Of a stretch of DNA of 5,204 nt, positions 1 to 5,204 are shown in pieces. Source of the stretch: Planctomycetia bacterium (GTDB taxonomy: Bacteria > Planctomycetota > UBA11346). Where the stretch lies: the NCBI GenBank assembly GCA_005801395.1, contig SYDV01000353.1, positions 1 through 5,204 on the forward strand, in the 5' to 3' direction. A model generated the notes under the pieces. It was not told where the DNA came from. It searched no databases and saw nothing but the letters and a program-made list of their open reading frames with translations. The position numbers and the translations under genes were made by a program. Within the stretch, counting starts at the first letter, position 1; each line of letters opens with the position of its first letter.

Positions 1-33
1 TGACTATTTAGGCCGCCGACACCCGACTTTCGG

Positions 34-1566
34 TCAGCGCAACACCCGTTTGACGTAATCGAAGTAGGCCTGCTCCCAGGCCGAAATGGCGGCCTCGCGG
101 CTACCCTTCGCCTTGATCAAGCCATCCATAAACGTGGCCTCGAAAGCCTTGGTGCCGTCTTCTTTGACCTTGAGGCGCTTCCAATAGTCGCGGAAGTGCG
201 CCAGGCCACATTCATTGGGTTTATGTTTGCAGCCCGCCTTGCAGGTGCCGAATAACCAAAAATTCGTCATCGCATACACTTCGCCGTATTGGGCGGGTGC
301 GATATGATCGTAATGACTGAGGTATTCAGCAATCGGGATAATGGTGCTTTTTCTCGCATCATAAATGGATTTGAGATAATCGATGCGATTTTTTGGCGTG
401 CGCGCAACAAACCGACCGCCCTGAACAATTCCTGCTTCAAAATAAACAGCCAAGCCTTCATTCAACCACGTCGGCACGTGGTCGCTACCATTACAAACCA
501 CCTGCAAAAATTGATGCGAGCACTCATGTGCTAATACGTGCTCAACGGAAAAATCATCACCGCCCCATTTACTGCTCTCTTCGTAAACAAAAATCGACAT
601 CCAGGCTGGCACAATAAATCCACCAACCGTTTCGCCAACCGGAAATCCATGTGCCGCGGCGGCCTGCATGAAATCTTTTTGCGTATTAAAAACATGAATT
701 TCCATTTTATACGGCGGCATCGTATCTGGTGCATAAATTTCACTAAATCCGCTATAAACGATTTCCAAATACTGCGCATATTGCGCTAAACGTGCAGGGG
801 AAACGTGGCTCGTTATGTGATAATGAGCCGTGTCGATATCCCAGCCTGCCGTCCATGCGGTGGCTTTTACCTTCGTACTCGTCGACACTGGATTGCCTTT
901 CGCGTCCATGACTTTTCCGCTGCGTAATTGTCCTTCGCGCCAGCTCAATGCTGGGCTCTTTCCTTTGCCAAGCTGCATGATTTCAAACGAATTAATAATA
1001 TCTTCGTTATCTTCTTTCGATAAATTACCCTCTAAAACAACGCCCGAATAACGCGCGCCATGTTTTACAACGATACCACAGGCCTTTTCGCCCTCGCCAC
1101 GCATGGCAATAATATCTTTGGGCGCCCATTTCTTATCGGCAAATGGACGCGCATCATGCTTGGTATAATAATCGTAATCGGCCCACGGTAATGTCGTTTT
1201 AGCTAAAATAGACGCAATCGCAGCCAAACTTTTATCCACGGCTTCCGGCGGTAATTCTGCTTCAGCAACCGAAAATATTTTCATATCGGCTACCGCACGA
1301 GGACGATCCGTTTTACTCACCAGGACGCGAACTTTTTTTCCGTCGATTTCAATTTCTCGCTCTTCTCCCTCAGCTACGATAAATCCGCCACGACGATTAC
1401 GAACCAACTCACCTTTATATTGGTCCGGCGCGCTAAACGAATACGGATATCGTACCGTTATTCCGGCGTCCGCATCGCTGTAGACACGCCAACGCATTGC
1501 CCACTCCTCGGCCCCTCGTATCGACACCACCAATACCAACAGCACAAGTAATCGAGTGATAAACAT
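34..1566 (-). CDS. Exported HExxH zinc metallopeptidase (gluzincin/peptidase-MA-like, DUF1570-type)
   Basis: Probable secreted or periplasmic zinc-dependent peptidase of 510 residues; the substrate is unknown. Residues 1-19 form a signal peptide (basic R5, then a leucine/valine core, with cleavage plausible after A19). The zinc site is HECSH at 347-351, followed by WLNEG at 367-371, whose E370 is the expected third ligand of gluzincins. Residues ~25-200 are a separate N-terminal region beginning with a 'GITVRYPYSF' stretch of the kind seen in PsbP-like folds; I cannot assign it firmly. A cysteine cluster (C442, C446, C453) lies in the helical C-terminal part. I chose the ATG at 1566 over an in-frame start at 1593 because the signal peptide then begins at once (MFITRLL) and an AGGA lies about 9 bases upstream. 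It follows epmB on the same strand after 151 bp. The peptidase class is firm; the family name and role are inference. Confidence 0.85.
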   Translation of the reverse strand: MFITRLLVLLVLVVSIRGAEEWAMRWRVYSDADAGITVRYPYSFSAPDQYKGELVRNRRGGFIVAEGEEREIEIDGKKVRVLVSKTDRPRAVADMKIFSVAEAELPPEAVDKSLAAIASILAKTTLPWADYDYYTKHDARPFADKKWAPKDIIAMRGEGEKACGIVVKHGARYSGVVLEGNLSKEDNEDIINSFEIMQLGKGKSPALSWREGQLRSGKVMDAKGNPVSTSTKVKATAWTAGWDIDTAHYHITSHVSPARLAQYAQYLEIVYSGFSEIYAPDTMPPYKMEIHVFNTQKDFMQAAAAHGFPVGETVGGFIVPAWMSIFVYEESSKWGGDDFSVEHVLAHECSHQFLQVVCNGSDHVPTWLNEGLAVYFEAGIVQGGRFVARTPKNRIDYLKSIYDARKSTIIPIAEYLSHYDHIAPAQYGEVYAMTNFWLFGTCKAGCKHKPNECGLAHFRDYWKRLKVKEDGTKAFEATFMDGLIKAKGSREAAISAWEQAYFDYVKRVLR

Positions 1567-1606
1567 GGTGCGATTCCTACAGAGAGTGACCACAGAAAGA
1601 CGATGT

Positions 1607-1634
1607 TTTATCCATTACCCCAGCGATGACGCAA
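1607..1634 (-). promoter_or_regulatory. Possible promoter of the metallopeptidase gene
   Basis: On the minus strand TTGCGT (1634-1629) and GATAAA (1612-1607) are separated by 16 bases, giving a weak sigma-70-like promoter with a start near 1600 and a leader of about 35 bases. It lies in the 151-bp gap between epmB and the metallopeptidase gene. I saw no convincing intrinsic terminator in that gap, so read-through from epmB is also possible. The match to consensus is only partial. Confidence 0.3.
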
Positions 1635-1717
1635 GCGATGCGATGTAACTCTGTCACAAAACTGGACGGTACGCTAGGGCGATTCACCCGTATGTCGCAG
1701 ATCCACTGGCGAAATGA

Positions 1718-2770
1718 TCAACGCAACCACGTTTTGCCGGCTTGGCCCGGTTCCTCACGCACTAATCGTGGGACCAAATATCCAGGAAGCCGTGCCGCCA
1801 TTTGCGCATGCAATTGGCATGCACGTGCATCATCGATCAAGAAATGTGCGGCACCTGCAACGTGATCTAATACATGTAAATAATAGGGCAAAACGCCTGC
1901 CGCAAATAACCGTTGGGACAATTTAGATAATGTGTGACTGTCGTCATTTATTCCGGCCAATAACACTGATTGATTAAGCACCGTAACACCAGCATCGCGC
2001 AAGCGCCGACAAGCAGCCACCACATTCATGGAAATTTCCGCCGGATGATTGGCATGCACCACCACAACTGGATGTAACCGACTTGCGGTTAACCACGTTA
2101 ATAACGCACGATCCACTCGATTCGGTAACACGATTGGCAACCGCGTATGCAGTCTCATTCGTTGCACATGTGGGATTTGCTCAATCGCCGCCATCAACGC
2201 TGCTAGTTGCAAATCTGGTAAGGTCAGCGGATCGCCACCTGATAATAGCACTTCTTCAATCGAAGAGTCCGCTGCGATATATGCGACGGCGTCTGCCCAC
2301 CACGCCTTCCCGCGCGGAAGTTCGTCGTAGGCGAAGTGACGCCGGAAACAGTAGCGACAATGCACGGCACACGCGCCTGTGGTCACCAATAACACGCGAC
2401 CATGGTACTTGTGCAGCATGCCTGCCACTGGACCGCAGGCCGTCTCAGCCAGGGGATCTGCACTAAACCCAGGCACCAACTGCCGCTCCTCTGCGACTGG
2501 CAAGATTTGCCTTAACAGCGGATCATTGAGATTACCAATCTGCATCCGAGCGACATAATCACGAGGAACCAACAAGGGAAATTGCTGAGTCGCCAACTGC
2601 GCCGCAGGTAAAAAAGCCGGATCCAATTGCAGTTCACGCCACAAAATGGCTGGGTCCCGGACCGCCTGGGCAAGCTCTTGTCGCCACGCGCCTGGAATCG
2701 GTTCCTGCGCACTGGCACACGCAAATGAGCTTGCTAGCGTGTCGCCCTCCCAAGAAACAGGGTCAGTCAT
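1718..2770 (-). CDS. epmB: EF-P (R)-beta-lysine modification enzyme EpmB (lysine 2,3-aminomutase, radical SAM)
   Basis: EpmB (YjeK) is a cytoplasmic radical-SAM, PLP-dependent aminomutase that converts L-lysine to (R)-beta-lysine for attachment to EF-P. The 350-residue product is close to the 342 residues of the E. coli enzyme. The [4Fe-4S]/SAM motif CAVHCRYC (C134, C138, C141) is followed by FRRHF as in E. coli EpmB. SGGDPL at 177-182 and LHTRLP at 207-212 are further family signatures. The C-terminal PYYLHVLD (295-302), GAAHF and GYLVPRLVRE blocks match the family, and K346 in GKTW is the likely PLP lysine. The frame stays open for 60 codons further upstream, to 2950, but that would overlap efp; I chose the ATG at 2770 because AGGAG (2784-2780) lies 9 bases upstream and the family's usual length results. 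It is divergent from efp across 45 bp, the direct partner of the product's pathway. Confidence 0.95.
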   Translation of the reverse strand: MTDPVSWEGDTLASSFACASAQEPIPGAWRQELAQAVRDPAILWRELQLDPAFLPAAQLATQQFPLLVPRDYVARMQIGNLNDPLLRQILPVAEERQLVPGFSADPLAETACGPVAGMLHKYHGRVLLVTTGACAVHCRYCFRRHFAYDELPRGKAWWADAVAYIAADSSIEEVLLSGGDPLTLPDLQLAALMAAIEQIPHVQRMRLHTRLPIVLPNRVDRALLTWLTASRLHPVVVVHANHPAEISMNVVAACRRLRDAGVTVLNQSVLLAGINDDSHTLSKLSQRLFAAGVLPYYLHVLDHVAGAAHFLIDDARACQLHAQMAARLPGYLVPRLVREEPGQAGKTWLR

Positions 2771-2815
2771 CGACCTGCGCTCCTGGGCGACACCATCTTT
2801 AAGAAAGACCGTATT
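2771..2815. promoter_or_regulatory. Compact divergent epmB/efp intergenic region
   Basis: Only 45 bp separate the epmB and efp start codons, and the gap must hold both ribosome binding sites: AGGAG for epmB (2784-2780, minus) and a weak AAGAAAG for efp (2801-2807, plus). A CATAAT hexamer on the minus strand (2818-2813, running into the efp start codon) could be the -10 box of epmB, with no good -35. The TATTAT on the plus strand (2812-2817) is too close to the efp ATG to drive efp. The efp promoter therefore probably lies inside the epmB coding sequence. The gap is seen directly; the promoter assignments are inference. Confidence 0.35.
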
Positions 2816-3388
2816 ATGGGCACCATCGTAGGCATCGGCGAAATTAGCAAAGGCAACAAAGTCATTTTTGACGGCGCACCTTGGTTGGTGGTAGAAGTGA
2901 ACTTCGTGAAGCCTGGAAAGGGTAACGCCTTCTACAAGACGCGAGTGCAAAACCTACTCACGCGTAATACCTTGGAAAAAACCATTCGCGGTGGTGAAAA
3001 GGTCGAAATGGCCGACGTCGCTGATGTGGAAATGCAGTACATGTATCGTGACGCCAACGGTTACGCCTTTATGGACCAGGTCAGTTACGAACAGGTCACG
3101 GTCAGCAACGCCGCCGTCGGCGATGATAAAGACTTCCTGCTCGAAAACATGATGGTCAACGTCACGTTGTGGAATAACGAACCGATCGCACTGCGTTTAC
3201 CCAACACCGTGCACATGGAAATCGACTACACTGAGCCAGCCATTAAAGGTGACACGCAAAGCCGCGTGATGAAACCAGCGAAACTCAAAGGCACCGGTGC
3301 GGAAATTCCGGTTCCTATTTTCTGTGCCATCGGTGATAAGATTGCCATCAATACGCAAACGCGCGAATATTCTGGTCGCGTTAAATAA
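2816..3388 (+). CDS. efp: Elongation factor P (EF-P)
   Basis: EF-P binds ribosomes stalled at consecutive prolines and promotes peptide bond formation. The 190-residue product is full length (E. coli 188) and aligns along its whole length. Residues ~1-63 are the KOW-like N-terminal domain with the modification loop FVKPGKGNAF at 30-39; K35 corresponds to E. coli K34, the lysine that receives (R)-beta-lysine. Residues ~65-128 form the central OB domain and ~130-190 the C-terminal OB domain, with the family signature around DYTEPAIKGDT and the ending EYSGRVK. The ATG at 2816 fits the usual N-terminus, although its ribosome binding site (AAGAAAG) is weak. Both enzymes for its modification are adjacent: epmB is divergent, and epmA lies 56 bp downstream on the same strand, probably in one transcript. 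A lysine rather than arginine at the loop tip fits EpmA/EpmB rather than EarP chemistry. Confidence 0.97.
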   Translation: MGTIVGIGEISKGNKVIFDGAPWLVVEVNFVKPGKGNAFYKTRVQNLLTRNTLEKTIRGGEKVEMADVADVEMQYMYRDANGYAFMDQVSYEQVTVSNAAVGDDKDFLLENMMVNVTLWNNEPIALRLPNTVHMEIDYTEPAIKGDTQSRVMKPAKLKGTGAEIPVPIFCAIGDKIAINTQTREYSGRVK

Positions 3389-3395
3389 CCACAGC

Positions 3396-3443
3396 GTCCG
3401 GAAGTCCGGGGGGCCGGAAGTCCGGAAGTCTTGAGGTCCGGAC
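3396..3443 (+). repeat. Six-unit 8-bp tandem array between efp and epmA (consensus GTCCGGAA)
   Basis: The 48 bp divide exactly into six octamers in one phase: GTCCGGAA, GTCCGGGG, GGCCGGAA, GTCCGGAA, GTCTTGAG and GTCCGGAC. Units 1 and 4 are identical, and units 2, 3 and 6 differ from them at one or two positions; unit 5 has diverged most. The end sequences CGTCCGGA (3395-3402) and TCCGGACG (3437-3444) are an exact 8-bp inverted repeat, so the transcript could fold into a hairpin covering the array. The array fills nearly all of the 56-bp efp-epmA gap and contains the epmA Shine-Dalgarno in units 5-6. Confidence 0.85.
3432..3437 (+). promoter_or_regulatory. epmA ribosome binding site inside the octamer array
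   Basis: TGAGGT spans the junction of the diverged fifth octamer and the sixth, 7 bases before the GTG at 3445. It is the only good Shine-Dalgarno match in the gap and decides the epmA start. The sequence exists only because unit 5 departs from the GTCCGGAA consensus. Confidence 0.6.
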
Positions 3444-3444
3444 G

Positions 3445-4368
3445 GTGCCATTATCGCTACGTATTCGACTACAACGACGCGCTGAGCTGACTCAGCGCGT
3501 TCGTTCTTTTTTCTCCCAACGCGGAGTGCTGGAAATTGATACTCCGGTATTACAGGGTGGCGCTAATTTAGATTATGGAGTCGTACCATTTCGCCTCACG
3601 GACGGCAAAACCATCCGCTTTTTACCGACCAGTCCTGAGCATCCGCTTAAACGATTAATCGTAGCGGGAATCGGTGATTGTTGGGCATTGGCTCCGGCAT
3701 TTCGCTCCGGTGAACACGGTCAACGTCACGCGCCCGAATTTCGCATGCTGGAATGGTACCGCCTGGGTTGGGACGACCACGCCTTAGCCGATGAAGTCAT
3801 CGAATTATTCGCCGCAATAACCGGACGTCCGCCAACGGCAGAACGCCTAACTTGGCGCAACGCCTTTCGCTTACACGCACACTTGGACCCCGTCACGGCC
3901 AGTATCGAAGACCTGCACCATCAATTAGGGACAGACGCACAAGTAGTTGGCAATGACCGCGCAGCCGCCTTAGATTTAATCCTGACCCGCGACATTGAAC
4001 CACATTTAGGTCGCGGCATCTGGACGATCATGACGGATTACCCCGCCAGCGCGTGTGCCCAAGCGCGCATCCGCACCGATAATGACGGAATGTCCGTCGC
4101 CGCCCGCTTTGAAATCTACGGCGACGGCATCGAACTGGCGAACGGCTATCATGAACTGACCAACGCAGCGGAATTACAACAACGCCACCAATTAGAATTA
4201 GCGACACGCACGAACGGCGAACAATTAGACGAATCATTTCACGACGCGATGAAACACGGCTTACCAGACTGCGCTGGCGTAGCCGTCGGGTTTGACCGCC
4301 TGGTCATGATTGCTTTGGGATTACAGCAAATTGCTGACACCCAAGCAATTCCCTGGGATGATGCTTAA
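3445..4368 (+). CDS. epmA: EF-P--(R)-beta-lysine ligase EpmA (GenX/PoxA, LysRS-like)
   Basis: EpmA is a cytoplasmic paralogue of the class II lysyl-tRNA synthetase catalytic core that uses ATP to activate (R)-beta-lysine and transfers it to the loop lysine of EF-P instead of to tRNA. The 307-residue product compares with 325 for E. coli and lacks the OB-fold anticodon-binding domain of LysRS, as expected. Class II motif 1 is at ~9-37 (ending in GVLEIDTPVLQ), motif 2 at 86-106 (FRSGEHGQ, then PEFRMLEWYR) and motif 3 at 278-292 (GVAVGFDRLVMIALG). TSPEHPLKRL (62-71) and GIELANGYHELT (228-239) match the substrate pocket regions of the family. The GTG at 3445 is chosen for its GAGGT Shine-Dalgarno; the N-terminus is then slightly shorter than in E. 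coli. It follows efp on the same strand and should be cotranscribed. An unusual octamer repeat array separates the two genes. Confidence 0.95.
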   Translation: MPLSLRIRLQRRAELTQRVRSFFSQRGVLEIDTPVLQGGANLDYGVVPFRLTDGKTIRFLPTSPEHPLKRLIVAGIGDCWALAPAFRSGEHGQRHAPEFRMLEWYRLGWDDHALADEVIELFAAITGRPPTAERLTWRNAFRLHAHLDPVTASIEDLHHQLGTDAQVVGNDRAAALDLILTRDIEPHLGRGIWTIMTDYPASACAQARIRTDNDGMSVAARFEIYGDGIELANGYHELTNAAELQQRHQLELATRTNGEQLDESFHDAMKHGLPDCAGVAVGFDRLVMIALGLQQIADTQAIPWDDA

Positions 4369-4420
4369 GGCAAATTTGACCTACCCCCTCAGTCAACGCC
4401 ATTTCCTTTAGATCTGCCAA

Positions 4421-4482
4421 CCGTGACACGGGCGGCCCGCCCGTGTCGAGTCTCGATCATGGGCGAGCCGCCCATGCCACGG
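4421..4482. repeat. BIME-like pair of inverted REP-type palindromes
   Basis: Two copies of a ~30-bp palindromic unit lie head to head. Unit 1 (4421-4450) holds a perfect hairpin with 11-bp arms (4425-4435 and 4437-4447) around one base. Unit 2 (4452-4482, inverted) holds 8-bp arms, CATGGGCG (4458-4465) and CGCCCATG (4469-4476). Aligned in the same orientation the units differ by four substitutions and one indel, and two of the substitutions compensate for each other in the stem (C:G in unit 1, T:A in unit 2). The junction TCGAG-T-CTCGA (4446-4456) is itself a palindrome. It begins 52 bp after the epmA stop and could act as a 3'-end stabiliser or attenuator. Both strands translate to similar peptides (HGRAA followed by H/R), a pattern I recall from repeat-derived open frames in other environmental genomes, unverified. 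Confidence 0.75.
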
Positions 4483-4763
4483 CAATGGGTGCTGATGCCG
4501 AACGAGCGACCGAACAAGTCACCGATCAAGTGACCGAACAAGTCCGCCGACTCCTCGGCGTCATGGACGCCAAGCCGGCCAGCGCCAACGACCTCATGAC
4601 CCGTCTGCACCTGCGCCATCGCCCGAACTTCACCGCGACCTACCTCGACCCCGCCCTGGCCGCCGGCCTAATCGCCATGACGCGCCCAGACGCCCCCCGC
4701 AGCAGCCGCCAGCAGTACCGACTCACCGATCGTGGCCGCGACATGCTCGCCAGAGATCAATAA
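4443..4763 (+). pseudogene. C-terminal remnant of a Fic/AlbA-type ATP-binding regulator (winged-helix tail)
   Basis: The 106-residue open frame carries only the tail domain found at the C-terminus of Fic-family proteins and of AlbA_2 (AAA-4) putative transcriptional regulators, sometimes named RecG-like. The signs are the TEQVTDQVTEQV linker (residues 23-34), then a helix-turn-helix segment at ~35-100 with LRHRPNFTATYLDPALAAGLIAM and the ending QYRLTDRGRDML. The catalytic or ATP-binding N-terminal part (normally several hundred residues) is absent. The first ~18 codons, with the GTG start, lie inside the REP-like palindromes, and the frame reaches a stop at 4377-4379. No clear Shine-Dalgarno precedes the GTG, or the ATG at 4485 which would give 92 residues. 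GC-rich wobble positions contrast with efp and epmA, suggesting separate ancestry. I read it as a truncated remnant; a small free-standing DNA-binding protein is the alternative. Confidence 0.65.
4509..4544 (+). repeat. Three 12-bp in-frame tandem repeats (TEQV linker)
   Basis: Three phased units ACCGAACAAGTC, ACCGATCAAGTG and ACCGAACAAGTC encode TEQV-TDQV-TEQV. Units 1 and 3 are identical and unit 2 differs at two bases. Iterated TEQV is typical of the linker before the winged-helix tail in this family, so this is a coding repeat, variable in copy number between relatives, rather than an intergenic element. Confidence 0.8.
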
Positions 4764-4772
4764 TGTATGGCC

Positions 4773-4791
4773 AAAAATACCGAAGCATCGG
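4773..4791 (-). terminator. Weak candidate terminator for the right-hand minus-strand gene
   Basis: Reading the minus strand from 4791, CCGATGCTTCGGTATTTTT can fold either as CCGA/TCGG or as a GATGC/GTATT stem capped by a stable C(UUCG)G tetraloop, and it runs into five T residues. It lies 14 bp past the stop codon at 4805 in the right orientation. The stem is short and contains G-U pairs, so efficiency would be modest. Confidence 0.3.
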
Positions 4792-4804
4792 CGGGATTTA
4801 GATT

Positions 4805-5131
4805 TTAGGGTCGTGAGATCACAACCGGACGGAATCGCAGCAAGCTCAGGAACGCGAGAAATAACAACGACGCCAATCCTGAACCGATACCACATGACCG
4901 CGAGGAACTGCTTGTGCCGACCTCGCTCGTATTAGCATACACAAGGTCCAGCGTGACGATGGACATTCGATTCGCTACATCATGAGCCGTGATCGTAATG
5001 GTGGTAGTTCCATAGTTAAGCACTGGCGTCAACAACGACCAAGACGTAGTGCCAATGGCCGTTCCGGAGGCCACGGTCGCTCCGGATAATTCATCCTGAA
5101 AAAAGCAGTTGCCCGCCTCGTCTAGTCGCAT
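4805..5131 (-). CDS. C-terminal part of an Ig-like-repeat surface protein with sorting-type tail (probably broken gene)
   Basis: The frame gives 108 residues. Residues ~15-66 resemble the second half of a bacterial Ig-like repeat (SGTAIGTTSWS, then a beta-strand pattern NYGTTTITITAHDVANRMSIVTLDLVY). A serine-rich spacer (SSSS, 74-77) leads to C80-GIGSG, a hydrophobic helix at ~86-98 and a basic end (R99, R101). This order resembles Cys-containing C-terminal protein-sorting tails such as MYXO-CTERM and JDVT-CTERM, which mark proteins for surface anchoring or export after N-terminal secretion. No signal peptide is present, no ribosome binding site sits at usable distance before the ATG at 5131, and a TGA lies in frame six codons upstream (5152-5150). 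I infer that this is the 3' end of a larger gene interrupted by a frameshift or nonsense change, or truncated. It converges on the Fic-tail remnant with 41 bp between them. Confidence 0.55.
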   Translation of the reverse strand: MRLDEAGNCFFQDELSGATVASGTAIGTTSWSLLTPVLNYGTTTITITAHDVANRMSIVTLDLVYANTSEVGTSSSSRSCGIGSGLASLLFLAFLSLLRFRPVVISRP

Positions 5132-5204
5132 TCGACTGGAAAAATGCAGTCATCCTCTCCGTTTCCCGTTCACCCATTTGGTGATGGGGTAATTCCGTCA
5201 GAAA
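5132..5204. other. Unassigned right edge
   Basis: Nothing here is recognised. One minus-strand frame is open from the window edge to a stop at 5091-5093 (37 residues, including HHQMGERETERM), and a plus-strand frame starting with ATG at 5144 stays open to the edge (MQSSSPFPVHPFGDGVIPSE). Neither matches a family I know. They could be the upstream part of the broken Ig-like gene in another frame, or the start of a plus-strand gene. Confidence 0.25.

Noticed and set aside
23..33. CCGA/TCGG hairpin after the metallopeptidase stop
   Set aside because: A four-base stem without a T tract in the minus-strand direction is not a credible terminator.
2083..2466. Plus-strand open frame of 127 codons inside epmB
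   Set aside because: It is the antisense of a clearly conserved radical-SAM gene and has no domain pattern or ribosome binding site.
2771..2950. Upstream extension of epmB to an ATG at 2950
   Set aside because: The extra 60 codons are the antisense of efp, exceed the family's length and lack family similarity. The ATG at 2770 has AGGAG at good distance.
3197..3451. Minus-strand open frame of 84 codons with repeated SGPPDFRT peptides
   Set aside because: It is the antisense of efp plus the octamer array; the peptide repeat is simply an 8-bp unit read three frames over 24 bp.
4376..4396. TTGAC/GTCAA inverted repeat after epmA as a terminator
   Set aside because: The arms are five bases around an 11-base loop with no T run, so it would be too weak.
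4389..4619. Minus-strand open frame of 76 codons with MGGSPM and HGRAAR peptides
   Set aside because: It is explained by the inverted palindromic repeat being readable on both strands and by the antisense of the Fic-tail remnant.
5144..5204. HPFGDG in the plus-strand edge frame as a Fic catalytic motif
   Set aside because: Fic proteins need HPFx(D/E)GNGR; here the residues after HPFGDG are VIPSE, so the active-site loop is not present. The nearby Fic-like tail remnant makes the coincidence tempting but not supported.

Overview
The window comes from a Gram-negative-type bacterium that I cannot place firmly. It combines a complete EpmA/EpmB/EF-P translation-factor modification set, a secreted metallopeptidase, a C-terminal Ser-spacer/Cys/hydrophobic sorting-type tail and palindromic intergenic repeats that read 'HGRAA-A-T' in translation. 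My impression is Planctomycetota or a related PVC-like lineage rather than an enterobacterium, but this rests on style and recall, not on a database search.

Layout from left to right: (1) 34-1566, minus strand, encodes an exported HExxH zinc metallopeptidase of the gluzincin type. (2) 1718-2770, minus strand, encodes EpmB, a radical-SAM lysine 2,3-aminomutase. (3) A gap of only 45 bp separates epmB from the divergent efp gene (2816-3388, plus strand), which encodes elongation factor P. (4) An array of six 8-bp units (3396-3443) fills most of the efp-epmA gap and carries the Shine-Dalgarno of epmA (3445-4368, plus strand). (5) A 62-bp pair of inverted REP-like palindromes (4421-4482) lies just behind epmA. 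(6) A short GC-rich open frame (4443-4763) starts inside that repeat; it is only the C-terminal winged-helix tail of a Fic/AlbA-type ATP-binding regulator, so it is probably a gene remnant. (7) A converging minus-strand frame (4805-5131) encodes the end of an Ig-like-repeat surface protein with a sorting-type tail; its 5' part is broken by a stop.

Functionally, the core is one pathway. EpmB converts L-lysine to (R)-beta-lysine, EpmA activates it and joins it to the conserved loop lysine (K35 here) of EF-P, and modified EF-P rescues ribosomes stalled at proline runs. No epmC-like hydroxylase is in the window. The metallopeptidase follows epmB on the same strand after 151 bp and probably has its own promoter, so I see no sequence reason to tie it to EF-P.

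The right-hand 800 bp look like accessory or decaying DNA. The main novelty candidates are the two repeat elements: the octamer array that supplies a translation start signal, and the palindrome pair whose two copies differ by a compensatory base-pair change. I found no rRNA, tRNA, CRISPR array, insertion sequence or clearly undescribed multi-gene system.
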